Assembly: GCA_003611745.1 (NCBI GenBank) | Contig: RAYF01000060.1 | Location: 1 to 35,620, forward strand | Length of the DNA: 35,620 nt | Reading direction: 5' to 3' | Source of the DNA: a bacterium D16-36 | GTDB taxonomy: Bacteria; Bacillota; Clostridia; Lachnospirales; Lachnospiraceae | In this document: piece after piece, positions 23,375-31,602 of the stretch | Position numbering within the stretch: position 1 is the stretch's first letter | How the letters are laid out: every line of letters begins with the position of its first letter | Translations under genes and position numbers: made by a program | Notes under the pieces: model-generated | Seen by the model: only the letters and a program-made list of their open reading frames with translations | Told to the model about the DNA's origin: nothing | Database searches by the model: none

Positions 23375-24631
23375 TTATTTTGCTGTACCAGACAGGCAGA
23401 ACTGCCTCACTACTTTCATAAGGTAATCCAGAAAAGATGCCTCTTTTATCGTCTCAGCGGAAAGAATAGGAAGCGAGCCAATCTCTTTTCCATCCAGTGA
23501 ATAAACCACCCTGCCAATCGGCTGCCCCTCTTTGAGCGGCGCAGCGATTTTTTTATCATAACTTATCTTCCTTTTAATATTGTCTGCACTCTCCTGCCCG
23601 GTCAGCGTATAAGAAAAATTCTTTTCAATCCGAGGAATGACTTTTGCCTTCGTCCCGCCGCCCACATTCTGTTCCTTGAGCACAATATCATCTGCCTTTT
23701 CTTTATAATTCGTACAGTTTGCAAAACCATAGTCGAGCAGGGCAGCCGCCTGGCTGAAACGGATACGTGGTTCCGGCGCTGCCATAATAACAGCCGTAAG
23801 GCTGATCCCATTGCGCACCGCAGTAGCTGACAGGCAATATTTTGCCTTTGACGTAGACCCTGTTTTTAACCCTGTAATCCCATCATATGTACGGATTAAC
23901 TTGTTAGTATTTGTCAGCCCGAACTGTGAGTCGCCTTTTTTCGTCTTGTGCGTGATTTCATCCATCCAGATAGTAGAATATTCTGAAATTTCAGGATGTT
24001 TCGTCACAAGCTCCCTTGACATCAAAGCCACATCATACGCGCTGCTAAAATGGCCGCTCGCAATCGTATCATCCAACCCATTGCAATTCTTAAAATGAGT
24101 ATGCTTCATCCCAAGCTCTTCCGCCCTCTGGTTCATCATTTTGACAAAAGCCGCCTCAGAGCCTCCGATAAACTCAGCCATAGCAGTCGCAGCATCATTT
24201 GCACTGGCAATGCTGATGCATTTAATCATATCATGGACGGTCTGCGTTTCCCCCGGCTCCAGATATACCTGCGACCCTCCCATCTTTGCGGCATACTCAC
24301 TGACAGATACCGTGTCCTCCAGAGATATTTTTTTCTGCTCTATCGCATCAAATATCAGCAAAAGAGTCATGATTTTCGTGATACTGGCCGGAATAAGCTC
24401 TTTATCCTTCTCCTTCTCATAGAGGATCCTGCCGCTGCTGTTTTCAATCAGCACAGCAGCTTTTGCCGTGATATCTAACGGGGAAACCTCACCGCTTGTG
24501 CTATCCGGCACGGCAGACGCAATTTTACAGCAGGAAACAGGTGACAAAAGGGCCAGACACAGGCTTAGGGTGATGGCTATTACTATTTTAGCAAAACGCG
24601 CCTGAAAATATCTGAAATTAGAGATAAACAT
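23375..24631 (-). CDS. D-alanyl-D-alanine carboxypeptidase, DacF/PBP5 type
   Basis: Low-molecular-weight penicillin-binding protein that trims the terminal D-Ala from peptidoglycan stem peptides. 418 aa. An N-terminal signal sequence (IVIAITLSLCLALLSPVSCC) is followed by the peptidase S11 domain with SxxK at S83-K86 (PASITKIM), SxN at S143-N145 (IASAND) and KTG at 256-258 (GLKTGSTSK). Residues about 290-400 form the PBP5 C-terminal domain, followed by a hydrophobic or amphipathic end that may attach it to the membrane. AAGGAAGGA is seven bases before the ATG. The gene has 120 bp on one side and 187 bp on the other, so it is probably monocistronic. Confidence 0.95.
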   Translation of the reverse strand: MFISNFRYFQARFAKIVIAITLSLCLALLSPVSCCKIASAVPDSTSGEVSPLDITAKAAVLIENSSGRILYEKEKDKELIPASITKIMTLLLIFDAIEQKKISLEDTVSVSEYAAKMGGSQVYLEPGETQTVHDMIKCISIASANDAATAMAEFIGGSEAAFVKMMNQRAEELGMKHTHFKNCNGLDDTIASGHFSSAYDVALMSRELVTKHPEISEYSTIWMDEITHKTKKGDSQFGLTNTNKLIRTYDGITGLKTGSTSKAKYCLSATAVRNGISLTAVIMAAPEPRIRFSQAAALLDYGFANCTNYKEKADDIVLKEQNVGGGTKAKVIPRIEKNFSYTLTGQESADNIKRKISYDKKIAAPLKEGQPIGRVVYSLDGKEIGSLPILSAETIKEASFLDYLMKVVRQFCLSGTAK

Positions 24632-24751
24632 AGGGATATCCTTCCTTACATGTCATAGAGGCAGTCCCCCCTGACAATACTGATTGTTCATTCTTTTTCA
24701 TATTATATTACAACAAGGATAAAATTATGCCATATCTATATCCCATCTCCC

Positions 24752-25039
24752 TCAAGGCATAAATTGCGTATTGATTATCATTCCCAAAAATGCGGCACCA
24801 GCAACTGCGTAAAGGCTATTTACAACCAGGCAGACTTTCATCAGATTGCTATCCGCCTTTGCCTTAACATATGAGATAATAGTGAATACCCCACTGAAAA
24901 CCATAAACGCAGCGTAGCAGGAAACCATAATTTCAGCAACAGGCGATTCCAACGCCCAGTCAAAAGATCTAAGCGGGAGAATTGTCCACGGGATAAAAAG
25001 CATAATGGTGCTGACGGCGGTTAAAATTTTGTTTTTCAT
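24752..25039 (-). CDS. small membrane protein of the peptide-resistance ABC operon
   Basis: 95 aa with three hydrophobic segments (ILTAVSTIMLFIPWTILP, MVSCYAAFMVFSGVFTIISY, VVNSLYAVAGAAFLGMIIN). I recognise no named family. AAGGAG lies nine bases before the ATG, and the gene starts five bases after the second permease, so it is cotranscribed with the ABC genes. Small accessory membrane proteins are known in some lantibiotic immunity sets (LanH or LanI roles); equating it with these is inference. No clear terminator follows. Confidence 0.7.
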   Translation of the reverse strand: MKNKILTAVSTIMLFIPWTILPLRSFDWALESPVAEIMVSCYAAFMVFSGVFTIISYVKAKADSNLMKVCLVVNSLYAVAGAAFLGMIINTQFMP

Positions 25040-25044
25040 AACGA

Positions 25045-25815
25045 TTATCTCCTTTCAGCCTGCCCGAAACGAAGGCAGGAAATTCCTAAACATAAGATGG
25101 CTATAAGAGTGGCAACAGGAATCCACGGTATTAGTTCAACCTGCGCCGTATCTAGATTTGCTGCAAGTTTCCCGTATTCCGATGTGATAACAAAAAGCGG
25201 ATAAGACATTGGGTAGGCAAACCATACCTTTGTATTAATGAGCAATACCGATGGTACAATCGACGCCAATCCAATACCGATTGAAAAAACCGGCGTCTGA
25301 ATACAAACTGACAGCATCCAAAAAAATGCAATCATCGGTATTGCGGATAGAAATATCAAGCTAATCTCCCTCAAAACAAACAGCGGCGGCAAGACAAAAC
25401 TATAATCCTGCGTCCCTGAGCTTATGACGGCGCTGATGTAGTACATACCTGTCATCATTAAGATTTGTGTTGCTGCCAGCGAAAGTAATACAACAAACTT
25501 GGCTATACAAAGTCTGGCTGTGCTGACTGGCAGGGCAAGCATTTTCAAAATACCTTTATTTGCCCTTTCTGTCTGGCTTAAAAGAACTGTCCCGACTACC
25601 ATACTTGCAGGAAACATAAACCACGCCATTCCCATAAAACCTTGGATAAAGAAATTGTTTTCCGGCGAAATCCCCTCCGCCTGCATACCGAAATTCAATT
25701 CTGCATTCAGGATAGAAGGAATCCAAAGAATAACGGCTGCTGCTGCCAAAATCAAAAGGATTTTAGAGCGGCGGATTTTTCCCACCTCCACGCCGACAAG
25801 TGTTAAAAGACTCAT
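25045..25815 (-). CDS. ABC-2-type permease, LanE/LanG-like
   Basis: 256 aa with six transmembrane segments, the size of LanE/LanG or CprB/CprC permeases. The N-terminal MSLLTLVGVEVGKIRRSKILLIL and the cytoplasmic loop SQTERANKGILKMLALPVSTARLCIAKFVVLL are typical of this group: an exchange-loop LPVS/T motif and K-F-x-V-L. It overlaps the upstream permease gene by four bases (ATGA). Expected to form the membrane channel with its paralogue and the ATPase at 26534-27286. Known family role: expelling lantibiotics or other cationic peptides from the membrane; the actual substrate is not shown. Confidence 0.88.
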   Translation of the reverse strand: MSLLTLVGVEVGKIRRSKILLILAAAAVILWIPSILNAELNFGMQAEGISPENNFFIQGFMGMAWFMFPASMVVGTVLLSQTERANKGILKMLALPVSTARLCIAKFVVLLSLAATQILMMTGMYYISAVISSGTQDYSFVLPPLFVLREISLIFLSAIPMIAFFWMLSVCIQTPVFSIGIGLASIVPSVLLINTKVWFAYPMSYPLFVITSEYGKLAANLDTAQVELIPWIPVATLIAILCLGISCLRFGQAERR

Positions 25816-26534
25816 TCAAATCCCCTCCTTACCTTTACGAATAAGAGCTGCGCCAAACTACAAACAGCAAGCTCTGCGATTGCCCCATAAATATAGTGCA
25901 TTGACTTCGCTACATCCGCACCCGCAAACACCTGAAAAGGCATTGCAAATGGGAAAAGTGAAAGTACAAAGTTAGTTGTCGGCAGCATAGTTGCGGTAAA
26001 TACGCATACTACACCTATTCCAAGCGATACCCACATATTCTTGCAGGCTTCCGAAATAAGAAGCGACAGAATAACGCAGGGTAACATCAACAGTAAAGAA
26101 TACCCGAAACATCTGCATAATTCACTAAAAAAACCTTTTTCGATTCCAAACCAATGAAAGGTACAAAATGCGACCGCCACTGCTTCTATCACAAGAACAA
26201 AAAAGCTCATTAAAATCGTCAAAACGGCTTTCCCTAAGAAAACGGAACTTTCCCTGACTGGTAAGGATTTCAGTTTCTGCATAGCGTTGTCGGCATATTC
26301 CGTGTGATATAAAAGGCAGGTTCCGGCTACTATCAGCAACACATTTAGCATTGCCATCATCTGCCAGTTTGCATCCAGCAGGATTTGTACCGGACTGCCC
26401 TGCTGGTTAAGATATCGTTCCGGACGGACTGCCATATTGATAATAGGAACAATCGCAGCTAAAGTGCCACCACCAAAAAATGCCGGTAAAAAGCCCGTCC
26501 GCTTTACCTTTTTCCATTCCAAAGAAACACTCAT
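25812..26534 (-). CDS. ABC-2-type permease, LanE/LanG-like
   Basis: 240 aa with six transmembrane segments. It has the same plan as its downstream partner: an N-terminal basic VSLEWKKVKRTGF, then YHTEYADNAMQKLKSLPVRESSVFLGKAVLTIL, the conserved LPV loop of lantibiotic-type permeases. The ATG at 26534 overlaps the ATPase stop codon by one base (TGATG); a GTG one codon earlier is an alternative. Cotranslation with the ATPase and the second permease is likely. Role by family: half of the membrane channel of a peptide-resistance ABC transporter. Confidence 0.88.
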   Translation of the reverse strand: MSVSLEWKKVKRTGFLPAFFGGGTLAAIVPIINMAVRPERYLNQQGSPVQILLDANWQMMAMLNVLLIVAGTCLLYHTEYADNAMQKLKSLPVRESSVFLGKAVLTILMSFFVLVIEAVAVAFCTFHWFGIEKGFFSELCRCFGYSLLLMLPCVILSLLISEACKNMWVSLGIGVVCVFTATMLPTTNFVLSLFPFAMPFQVFAGADVAKSMHYIYGAIAELAVCSLAQLLFVKVRRGFE

Positions 26535-27286
26535 CACACCGTCCCCCTTTGCCTGTTATCAGCATCAATCAAGGCGAGAAATATATCTTCCAAATTATCT
26601 GTAGGGCAGCCTTTTGAGGCTGCAGCGAATTTAAGCTGGCCGGGCGTTCCCTCAAATAGTAGGTGACCGTGGTTTAAGATACCGATAATATCAGCCATCA
26701 GTTCTATTTCAGACAACAAATGCGACGATACTAAGACAGTACAATTAAACTTCTCAGGCAAAGAACGGATCAGTGTTCTGATTTCATGGATGCCGACAGG
26801 ATCAAGTCCATTTGTCGGTTCGTCCAAAATTAAAATTGGCGGTTTTCCGATTAAAGCGCCTGCAAGGCCTAACCTTTGTTTCATTCCAAGGGAATATTTT
26901 TTTGCAAGCCGCTTCTTAAACTGCGTCAATCCAACGATTTCAAGTGCTTCCGCTACGGAAGATTTGGGAAGCCCCAATATTCTGCGGATAATTTCAAGGT
27001 TCTCTTCACCGCTCAAATTCCCATAAAAAGCGGGGGCTTCAATAAATGAGCCGATTTCTTTTAGAATTTGCACTCTGTTTTCCGGGTACATTTTCCCATC
27101 AACCGTAAATGAGCCGTCGGTGGGTTTGGAAAGCCCCAAAAACATTTTCATTGTAGTGGACTTTCCGGCGCCGTTCGGACCGAGAAAGCCATAGACAGAG
27201 CCTTTCGGAATATGCAGATTGATACCCGAAACTGCAGTAAAACCAGCATATGATTTCGTTAAGTTTTTAGTTTCAATGACATTCAT
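26534..27286 (-). CDS. ABC ATPase of lantibiotic/bacitracin-resistance type (LanF/BcrA-like)
   Basis: 250 aa from the ATG at 27286 (AGGAG nine bases upstream; a longer frame lacks a ribosome binding site). Walker A GPNGAGKS is at 36-43, the signature YSLGMKQRL at 131-139, Walker B ILILDEPTNGLD at about 151-162, and the H-loop is SSHLLSE. The Q-loop position is glutamate (E83 in FIEAPAFY), as in LanF proteins. It is the first gene of the operon and is followed by two overlapping permease genes. A divergent OmpR-type regulator and kinase lie upstream. The whole arrangement recalls the CprABC-CprRK antimicrobial peptide module of Clostridioides difficile; substrate is inferred. Confidence 0.93.
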   Translation of the reverse strand: MNVIETKNLTKSYAGFTAVSGINLHIPKGSVYGFLGPNGAGKSTTMKMFLGLSKPTDGSFTVDGKMYPENRVQILKEIGSFIEAPAFYGNLSGEENLEIIRRILGLPKSSVAEALEIVGLTQFKKRLAKKYSLGMKQRLGLAGALIGKPPILILDEPTNGLDPVGIHEIRTLIRSLPEKFNCTVLVSSHLLSEIELMADIIGILNHGHLLFEGTPGQLKFAAASKGCPTDNLEDIFLALIDADNRQRGTV

Positions 27287-27319
27287 TTTAATTTTCTCCT
27301 CTCCCGTCATGATATGTAC

Positions 27320-27377
27320 ATTGTAATTTACGAACCTTGTGCTGACCTTCCCGTACCCTTACATTTACTTTACATTT
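27320..27377 (-). promoter_or_regulatory. candidate response-regulator operator and promoter of the ABC operon
   Basis: TTACATTT is repeated at 27359-27366 and 27370-27377, an 11-bp period that suits a tandem OmpR-family dimer. On the minus strand a candidate -10 TACAAT (27320-27325) has a poor -35 (AGGTCA, 27343-27348) 17 bases upstream, so the repeats end about 10 bp above the -35. This is the layout expected of a promoter needing activation, presumably by the regulator at 27442. Confidence 0.5.
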
Positions 27378-27407
27378 CATCGTACATAATAAAATGGCAT
27401 ATTTCTA

Positions 27408-27416
27408 TGGTATAAT
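27408..27416 (+). promoter_or_regulatory. extended -10 promoter of the response regulator gene
   Basis: TGGTATAAT is an extended -10, located 26 bases before the regulator ATG. No good -35 is present, as is common with extended -10 promoters. The TTACATTT repeats lie about 30 bases upstream, so both divergent promoters could share one operator. Confidence 0.5.
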
Positions 27417-27441
27417 AAAAGGCACAAAGGGAGGTATCCGT

Positions 27442-28146
27442 ATGGACTATGATTACTTGAAACAAAAACGCATTTTACTGGTTGATGATGAGCAGGAACT
27501 TTTAGATATGGTAGTGTCTATCTTGAATGAGGACGGATTCCAAAATATTAAAACGGCAAAAACAGTAAGTGAGGCGGTTACGGTTTCAGAAAGCTACCAG
27601 CCTGAATTTGCAATTCTTGATGTAATGCTCCCTGACGGGAATGGGTTTGATCTGATGGAACGGCTTAAAAAAACTGCTGACTATCCCATGCTGTTTTTAA
27701 CTGCCCGTGGCGAGAATGACGATAAGTTCCGTGGTTTCGGACTCGGTGCGGACGATTATATGGTAAAGCCGTTTTTGCCAAAAGAGCTTTTATGCCGTGT
27801 AAACGCCATCCTTCGCAGAAGTTATAAATCTGAAAATCCTCTTGTGAAACTGCATAACAGCGAAATTGATTTTGAGCGCGCAGAAATCATAAAGAACGGT
27901 GAACATATTTCGCTTACGGCAAAAGAACACGACATCCTCGCCGCTTTATACCGGAACGCAGGGCGGATTGTTACGATTGATGCCCTGTGCGAAGCAGCCT
28001 GGGGCGATAATCCTTTCGGCTATGAAAATTCGCTGATGGCGCATATCTGCCGTATCAGGGAAAAAATTGAAGCAAATCCATCTCAGCCTGTTTCCCTGAT
28101 AACAATCAAGGGGCTTGGATATAAACTCGTTATGGAGGGCAAATAA
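27442..28146 (+). CDS. OmpR-family response regulator
   Basis: 234 aa from the ATG at 27442, with GGGAGG seven bases upstream; the frame opens 16 codons earlier within the promoter. The receiver domain has D15/D16, phosphoacceptor D60 (AILDVMLPDG), T88 (FLTARG) and K109 (YMVKPF). The C-terminal winged helix (about 135-234) includes ISLTAKEHDILAALYRNAGRIVTIDALCEAAWG and the RIREKIE recognition region. It is divergent from the ABC operon and one base before the kinase gene. Probably activates the ABC operon through the repeats at 27359-27377. Confidence 0.95.
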   Translation: MDYDYLKQKRILLVDDEQELLDMVVSILNEDGFQNIKTAKTVSEAVTVSESYQPEFAILDVMLPDGNGFDLMERLKKTADYPMLFLTARGENDDKFRGFGLGADDYMVKPFLPKELLCRVNAILRRSYKSENPLVKLHNSEIDFERAEIIKNGEHISLTAKEHDILAALYRNAGRIVTIDALCEAAWGDNPFGYENSLMAHICRIREKIEANPSQPVSLITIKGLGYKLVMEGK

Positions 28147-28147
28147 T

Positions 28148-29539
28148 ATGAAAAGCTTACCGAAACTAATACGGCGTTTTGTCAGTATTATGATCCTGTC
28201 CTCTGTGTTGCTCATTATTCTAAACTTTGCTTTATTGGTGATATATACATTAAATCTGGTGCCAAATGGTTCCCCTTGGATAACGGCACAAGAGGTTGCC
28301 GATAATTTGGTACAAAATGCAAATGGATATATTTTAGATAAAAATACAGCACTTGAACTTCAAAATATGAATGTATGGGCAATATTTATTGACAATGGAA
28401 CAATGAAAGTTGTATGGCAGACAGATAATCTTCCTAGAACCATACCTATGTCATACACCGTTTCAGATATAGCAAGCCTGACCCGCGGCTATATAGACAG
28501 GTATCCTACATTTACAGGAGAAGCAGAAAACGGAATTGTGGTACTTGGCTATCCGAAAAACAGTTTTTGGAAACACATGTGGCCGAGTTGGGATTATAAT
28601 TTCATTGCGAATTTGCCCAAAACGTTTCTTTCTGTTTTAGCAATCAATGTAGCCTTAATTTTTATAATCTATGTGGCTGCTAATTCCAGACTGTTAAAAT
28701 CCGTCAAACCAATAGTCAATGGGATACAGGCTTTATCAACTAACGAAGAAGTTCATATCAGAGAAAAAGGGCTTTTATCCGAGCTTGCGGCAAACATTAA
28801 CAAGACCTCAGATATTTTACAAACGCAAAGCAGGCAGCTCCGCAAAAGAGAAACCGCAAGGGCAAATTGGATAGCAGGGGTGTCCCACGACATACGAACC
28901 CCTCTGTCAATGGTAATGGGCTATGCCGGACAGTTAGAAAGTGATATGCAGCTATCAAAAAGTAACCGCCAAAAAGCTGCGGTTATTGTACGACAAAGCA
29001 AACGAATGCGAAACCTGATTAACGATTTAAATCTTGCATCCAAACTGGAATATAATATGCAGCCAATCAACCCTGAAAGGCAAAATCTGATTGCCGTTAT
29101 CCGTCAGGTAGTAGTTGATTTCATCAATATGAATATTGATGAAAAGTACACGATTGAATGGGAAACAGATGAAACCTTAACCTTCTGTATCGCAAATATT
29201 GACAAAGATTTAATAGGACGGGCAGTAAGTAATCTGATTCAAAACAGCATGAACCATAACGGGCAGGGCTGCCATATTTTCGTCCGTGTTATAGCTAAAG
29301 ATACTGTTTGCACTGTCGTTGTTGCCGATAACGGCGTGGGTGCAACAGATAAACAGATAGAAAAATTGAACAACACTCCACATTATATGGTATGCGACGA
29401 AAAAGCAACCGAGCAGCGCCACGGCTTAGGCTTGCTCATTGTGAAGCAAATCATATTTGCACACGGTGGAAAAATGCTGATAAAGCATAGTGAATACAAC
29501 GGCTTCGAAGTCAATCTAATTTTGCCGATGGTTATGTAA
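28148..29539 (+). CDS. sensor histidine kinase (HisKA type)
   Basis: 463 aa from the ATG at 28148, with GGAGG nine bases upstream, immediately after the regulator stop (TAATATG). Two transmembrane helices (about 11-36 and 158-178) enclose an extracytoplasmic domain of some 120 residues, followed by a HAMP-like linker. The H-box is VSHDIRTPLSMVMGYA with His247. The N-box SNLIQNSMNH is around Asn366, followed by VADNGVG and HGLGLLIVKQI. Unlike the minimal BceS type it has a true extracellular sensor domain, as in CprK- and NisK-like kinases. The ligand is probably a peptide or envelope stress, by context only. Confidence 0.95.
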   Translation: MKSLPKLIRRFVSIMILSSVLLIILNFALLVIYTLNLVPNGSPWITAQEVADNLVQNANGYILDKNTALELQNMNVWAIFIDNGTMKVVWQTDNLPRTIPMSYTVSDIASLTRGYIDRYPTFTGEAENGIVVLGYPKNSFWKHMWPSWDYNFIANLPKTFLSVLAINVALIFIIYVAANSRLLKSVKPIVNGIQALSTNEEVHIREKGLLSELAANINKTSDILQTQSRQLRKRETARANWIAGVSHDIRTPLSMVMGYAGQLESDMQLSKSNRQKAAVIVRQSKRMRNLINDLNLASKLEYNMQPINPERQNLIAVIRQVVVDFINMNIDEKYTIEWETDETLTFCIANIDKDLIGRAVSNLIQNSMNHNGQGCHIFVRVIAKDTVCTVVVADNGVGATDKQIEKLNNTPHYMVCDEKATEQRHGLGLLIVKQIIFAHGGKMLIKHSEYNGFEVNLILPMVM

Positions 29540-29554
29540 AGCAAAGATAAAGCG

Positions 29555-30229
29555 ATGTATGGAACGTGCCACCACAGACAAAAGGGAAAAAAGATTTTTG
29601 AAGCTGTTTGGAACATAGTAGCAATAGCCGCCCCTGTTTTTGGTGGACGTATACCCGCAATCGTAACACAATCTCTTGCCAAATTAAACGGAACAGGAAA
29701 AAAGGCTGTCACACTTGTTGTTTATGGAAACAGGGCTTACGAAGACGCATTATTGGAGTTAAATGATATTACCGAGAAATGCAAATTTGAAATTATTGCT
29801 TCGGGTGCTTTTATAGCACAGCACTCAATGAATCCGGATATTGCAGCCGGACGACCTGATGACAAAGACAGAAAAGTAATTACGGAATTTGCAGAAAAGG
29901 TTATATTAAAACTCAACAGCGAAGCAAAGAATAAAATAAAAGTTCCGGGAAATTATCCTTATAAAGTTTTTACACCATTACCAACAACGCCGTTATCCTT
30001 GTCTGCGTGTACATTATGTCAACAATGCGTTAGTGTCTGTCCCACTAATGCAATAACAATGGAAACGGGAGCAATCAAAACAAACCCCGAAAAATGTATT
30101 TTATGTATGGCTTGTACGGCTAATTGTCCGGAAAATATCCGTATTCTTCCACCACCGTTACAGGAAAAAATGCGGCAAATGTTAGGAAAACTTAAATCAG
30201 TCCACAGAGAAAATGAATTTTTTCTTTGA
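29555..30229 (+). pseudogene. EFR1-family ferredoxin (flavodoxin-ferredoxin fusion), N-terminally truncated
   Basis: The residual frame codes for 224 aa. It begins inside a flavodoxin-like domain (NIVAIAAPVFGGRIPAIV, TLVVYGNRAYEDALLEL) and ends with two [4Fe-4S] ferredoxin motifs, CTLCQQCVSVCP and CILCMACTANCP. Complete EFR1 proteins begin with a strand and FMN phosphate-binding loop (YFSxTGNT); that first stretch of about 45-50 residues is missing here. The first ATG has no ribosome binding site, and the gene starts 15 bp after the kinase stop. I therefore call it a 5'-truncated pseudogene, though expression by read-through from the kinase mRNA is possible. The cysteine motifs are intact. 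Confidence 0.75.
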
Positions 30230-30238
30230 AAGCCAAAT

Positions 30239-30454
30239 ACCCCGATTTACGATGATGTTAAGCCGTTTAAAGAAAATGTGCCATACCCTGTTTATTTTGT
30301 AACAAATAGTGATGATGATTACTGTTTTATGTCCTTGTCAATAGCATATAGGCTATGGGGGCAGCCTGTAGCAGATATATCTTCAACTATCCTTGCCGCC
30401 GCATTGTATATCAAAACATACCGTAAATTAAGCAGGGAAGCGATAACGGGGTAG
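30239..30454 (+). pseudogene. decayed coding fragment, possibly HAD-hydrolase-like
   Basis: A 70-odd-codon open segment without start codon or ribosome binding site, in the same frame as the ferredoxin remnant and following its TGA. It encodes PIYDDVKPFKENVPYPVYF and VTNSDDDY, resembling the middle of a HAD-family hydrolase (VTNSDD motif). It then changes to a stretch (WGQPVADISSTILAAALYIK) that I cannot place. The most economical reading is a mosaic of gene debris. The HAD assignment is tentative. Together with the next entry it covers the 300-bp gene-free stretch 30230-30529. Confidence 0.35.
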
Positions 30455-30502
30455 ATTGAAGCCAATAATTAACATGTCTTAACAAAAGAGAGGACGATAT
30501 AT

Positions 30503-30533
30503 AAATTGAACAGCACTCCACCTTACATGTTAT
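30503..30533 (+). repeat. 31-bp fragment homologous to the kinase gene
   Basis: Matches 29363-29393, inside the ATPase domain of the kinase, at about 27 of 31 bases and in a compatible frame (KLNSTPPYM versus KLNNTPHYM). It is isolated, so it looks like the last trace of a second related kinase gene. It runs into the 3' end of the Rpn gene on the opposite strand. Confidence 0.55.
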
Positions 30534-31447
30534 ACCTGACTGATTTCCATTCTGTCCTGCAACATCCTTACTTCATCAACAGATAATGCCGAACTGCAAC
30601 GAGCAATCTGTTCCACTGATAAACCTTCCTTTAAAAGCTGTATTGCCATTTCTTCTGCATATTCCTTTTTAGCTTCCTTTGCTGCTTCCTGTGCCGCCTC
30701 ATATCTCTCACTCTCGATATACTCCAGCAAAATTTCTTTTTCATCATACATCGCTAACATTATATTCTCAACCTCCTTTTCCCGCTCCTCCAGATACTCC
30801 CTTAATACATTTTTATCCTTGCAGATATGGATGGTCTCTGTCACTGCCTTTCTGGTTCTCCCATGCAGCTTCCGCTGCTCATCATAAACCTTTGTGAATG
30901 CCACATATTGGCTGACAATATCGCCCCCATCACTTCCATAAAGAACCTTTACCTGTGCATCCAGAAAAACACTTTGCCCATCAAAAAATTCTTCCGCCAA
31001 ACTAATGTATTCGGGGCGTTCTTTCCGATTTCCCGTATATATCATGTACATTTCTGGTCTTGGAAGTTTGATTTTCTTACTCTTGTATACATTTTGTTTC
31101 GTTTTCTTGATATAATCTTGATATGTTACCATCAGATAAATCAGGATGCGGACAGCAATATTCTCTGTCCAGCTCGATTGCGCTTCCGTCAGAATGAGTA
31201 ATTTTTCACCCACAATGAAACCGACATCATTATAAATCTCATTTGTCATAATATTATGTATCGTAATATCTGACAGTTCATCCTCCGTTACTCCTATATC
31301 CTCCGGATGCAAAGTTTTATATAGCTGGAGCAGATACTTTTTTTCCTGAAACAGATTAGTAAAAACACTATCCTTTATGGTATGTTTTACAGCTTCTGCC
31401 TCCTTTATTCTATTTTCTACTGCATTTACTTCATTTTCTTTTTTCAT
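30530..31447 (-). CDS. Rpn family recombination-promoting nuclease / putative transposase (PD-(D/E)XK)
   Basis: 305 aa. Conserved core: KHTIKDSVFTNLFQEKKYLLQLYKTLHPED near the N-terminus, then NDVGFIVGEKLLILTEAQSSWTENIAVRILIYL, in which D74, E88 and Q90 fit the D...ExQ variant of the PD-(D/E)XK nuclease site. The C-terminal half is charged and helical (EEREKEVENIM, YEAAQEAAKEAKKEYAEEM), followed by LLKEGLSVEQIARCSSLS-like sequence, as in many clostridial members. GAGGTG precedes the ATG and a sigma-A promoter is upstream. Family members increase recA-independent recombination in E. coli; the native role is unsettled. Adjacent gene debris suggests a locally recombined site, by inference. Confidence 0.88.
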   Translation of the reverse strand: MKKENEVNAVENRIKEAEAVKHTIKDSVFTNLFQEKKYLLQLYKTLHPEDIGVTEDELSDITIHNIMTNEIYNDVGFIVGEKLLILTEAQSSWTENIAVRILIYLMVTYQDYIKKTKQNVYKSKKIKLPRPEMYMIYTGNRKERPEYISLAEEFFDGQSVFLDAQVKVLYGSDGGDIVSQYVAFTKVYDEQRKLHGRTRKAVTETIHICKDKNVLREYLEEREKEVENIMLAMYDEKEILLEYIESERYEAAQEAAKEAKKEYAEEMAIQLLKEGLSVEQIARCSSALSVDEVRMLQDRMEISQV

Positions 31448-31501
31448 TTTGTCACCTCATAACCAGAGATTGAAACTGTTCATGGTTCACCCTCTCTTTT
31501 A

Positions 31502-31530
31502 ATTATACAAAAGAGATTTAGATACTTCAA
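31502..31530 (-). promoter_or_regulatory. sigma-A promoter of the Rpn-family gene
   Basis: On the minus strand TTGAAG (31525-31530), 17-base spacer, TATAAT (31502-31507). A perfect inverted repeat CTCTTTT/AAAAGAG with an 8-bp centre covers the -10, a possible operator. Confidence 0.7.
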
Positions 31531-31602
31531 GCACTATTTCCTTCACGAATCGTGCCCAAAATCCTGACAGCTAATTTAATACAGTTGCGGAAACTGCAAT
31601 GC

